A DNA stretch of 64,000 nt from Marasmius tenuissimus (taxonomy: Eukaryota; Basidiomycota; Agaricomycetes; Agaricales; Marasmiaceae): contig JAQOTA010000058.1 of the NCBI GenBank assembly GCA_029532415.1, positions 434,001-498,000 on the forward strand, written 5' to 3'. Positions 63,189 to 64,000 of the stretch are shown here, in pieces. Within the stretch, counting starts at the first letter, position 1. Each line of letters opens with the position of its first letter. The translations under genes and the position numbers were made by a program. The notes under the pieces are model-generated. The model did not search any database. It saw only the letters and a program-made list of their open reading frames with translations, and was not told the DNA's origin.

Positions 63189-64000
63189 CTATCTTCCGGT
63201 CTCTAAGAGCTCCCTCAATTCATCCGAAATCCCAGGAGTTGCAGGAGTGCTACTCTCCGAAGAAGTAGGTGCTCCTCGCTGTTTGAGTCCGTCGCTCCTC
63301 TTGCTCGCTGACTCGGCTTGTTTTCGATCAAAATCTGCGATGATTTGTGCGAAAGACAGGAAGAGGACTTCAGCTTGTGCGAGGGTGGTGTCGAGCTCGA
63401 TGGTCATGCTGAGATCATTACAGTACTGTGGACACAGATTGTTCAGCTAAACATTATAGAGTGGTTGTAGACAAGATGCTTTACCTTCAATATCTCATCA
63501 AACTGTTGTCCAGAAATCAGATCAGCCATCCAACGGAAGACAGAAACGGAACCCACCTCAATAAGGTATCGTAGGATAACATCTCTATGAGACGTCAAGA
63601 TGGCCAATGCGATGAACAGGACAAAGTTGGTGCTGTAGTAGTCGGTCCAGAGGACCTCCCATAGGCTCAATACATCGTCGAAGGGGAATTCGCGCTTGAA
63701 AGCGATGAGGACCCAGCTGGAAGTAGGTTGCATTTAGCAAATCACACAATGCACGAGCATTCTGGACATACCGGAAGCAGAAGAACAGATTCAAGCCGTC
63801 AATTTTCTCTGCATCGGGAATGAGGCGGCGAAACTAATGCAAAATGAAGTAATGAACACAAACCAAAGTGACGATAGAGTTCTGGATCCATGACTCCGAT
63901 GAGCTGCTGTAATGTTAATAGATGCTTTTTCATTCCGCTTTGGTCGCGTAGGAAATTCTGTTTCTGCGCAGCGCTTCTTATTAGATCCTGTCACCTGAAG
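63189..64000 (-). CDS. GYP7/TBC1D15-like Rab GTPase-activating protein (3' part only)
   Basis: TBC-domain proteins stimulate GTP hydrolysis by Rab GTPases; GYP7 relatives act on Ypt7/Rab7 at vacuoles and late endosomes. The window holds the C-terminal end: a MDPELYRHF helix, LNLFFCFR joined to WVLIAFKREFPFDDVLSLWE, VLWTDYYSTNFVLFIALAIL and RDVILRYLIE, then FDEILK, CNDLSMTIELDTTLAQAEVL and FLSFAQIIADFDRK. The C-terminus is a Ser/Thr/Pro-rich tail with a final ISDELRELLETGR helix. Catalytic Arg and Gln fingers lie in exons beyond the window edge, so activity cannot be judged. Introns are short. Confidence 0.85.

Overview
The window is a gene-dense piece of nuclear DNA from a filamentous basidiomycete, most likely an agaricomycete. 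Genes sit on both strands, carry many short introns (mostly about 48-75 nt, GT-AG, a few GC-AG), and include mushroom-type families: secreted Pro/Thr-tailed double-psi beta-barrel proteins, a GDS1 winged-helix regulator, a SERCA pump and a SIP5 RING-like protein. I see no rRNA, confident tRNA, CRISPR array, transposon or phage-like segment. All calls come from reading translated exons; no database search was run.

Layout. 0-9.6 kb: SHQ1 snoRNP chaperone (+), arrestin-like adaptor (-), SLC35F6-type transporter (+), the complex III assembly factor CBP4 (+), SIP5 (-). 10-19 kb: SERCA Ca2+-ATPase (+), two tandem secreted barwin/RlpA-fold proteins (+) and an unrecognised protein (-). 19-33 kb: a long minus-strand run of FMP25 (RCC1-like, complex III assembly), an acyl-CoA synthetase, VPS34 PI3-kinase, a small possibly myristoylated protein and a JSN1/PUF1-type RRM+Pumilio protein. 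33-35 kb is the emptiest stretch. 35-46 kb: a degenerate ANL (acyl-CoA synthetase-like) protein, then two linker histone H1 genes flanking a GDS1/KilA-N regulator. 46-64 kb: RNF216-like RBR ubiquitin ligase (-), TEL2 (+), SFI1 (+), a PIG-Y-like small subunit (-), two small or unrecognised genes, a Gfo/Idh/MocA oxidoreductase (+), aprataxin (-) and the 3' part of a GYP7-type Rab-GAP (-, cut by the window edge).

The genes are mostly housekeeping and do not form one pathway. Loose themes are respiratory complex III assembly (CBP4, FMP25), chromosome biology (two H1s, TEL2, SFI1, aprataxin) and endomembrane function (VPS34, SERCA, GYP7-like GAP, arrestin).

The most noteworthy signals are: competing and nested stem-loops downstream of the first barrel-protein gene; two H1 genes around a chromatin/transcription regulator, with an 11-bp inverted repeat and an MCB box in one H1 promoter; GC-AG introns, including one at the position where the H1 paralogue has a GT donor; an acyl-CoA-synthetase-like protein lacking the catalytic motifs; and one-base frame breaks in the second H1 and in TEL2 that are either assembly errors or real lesions.
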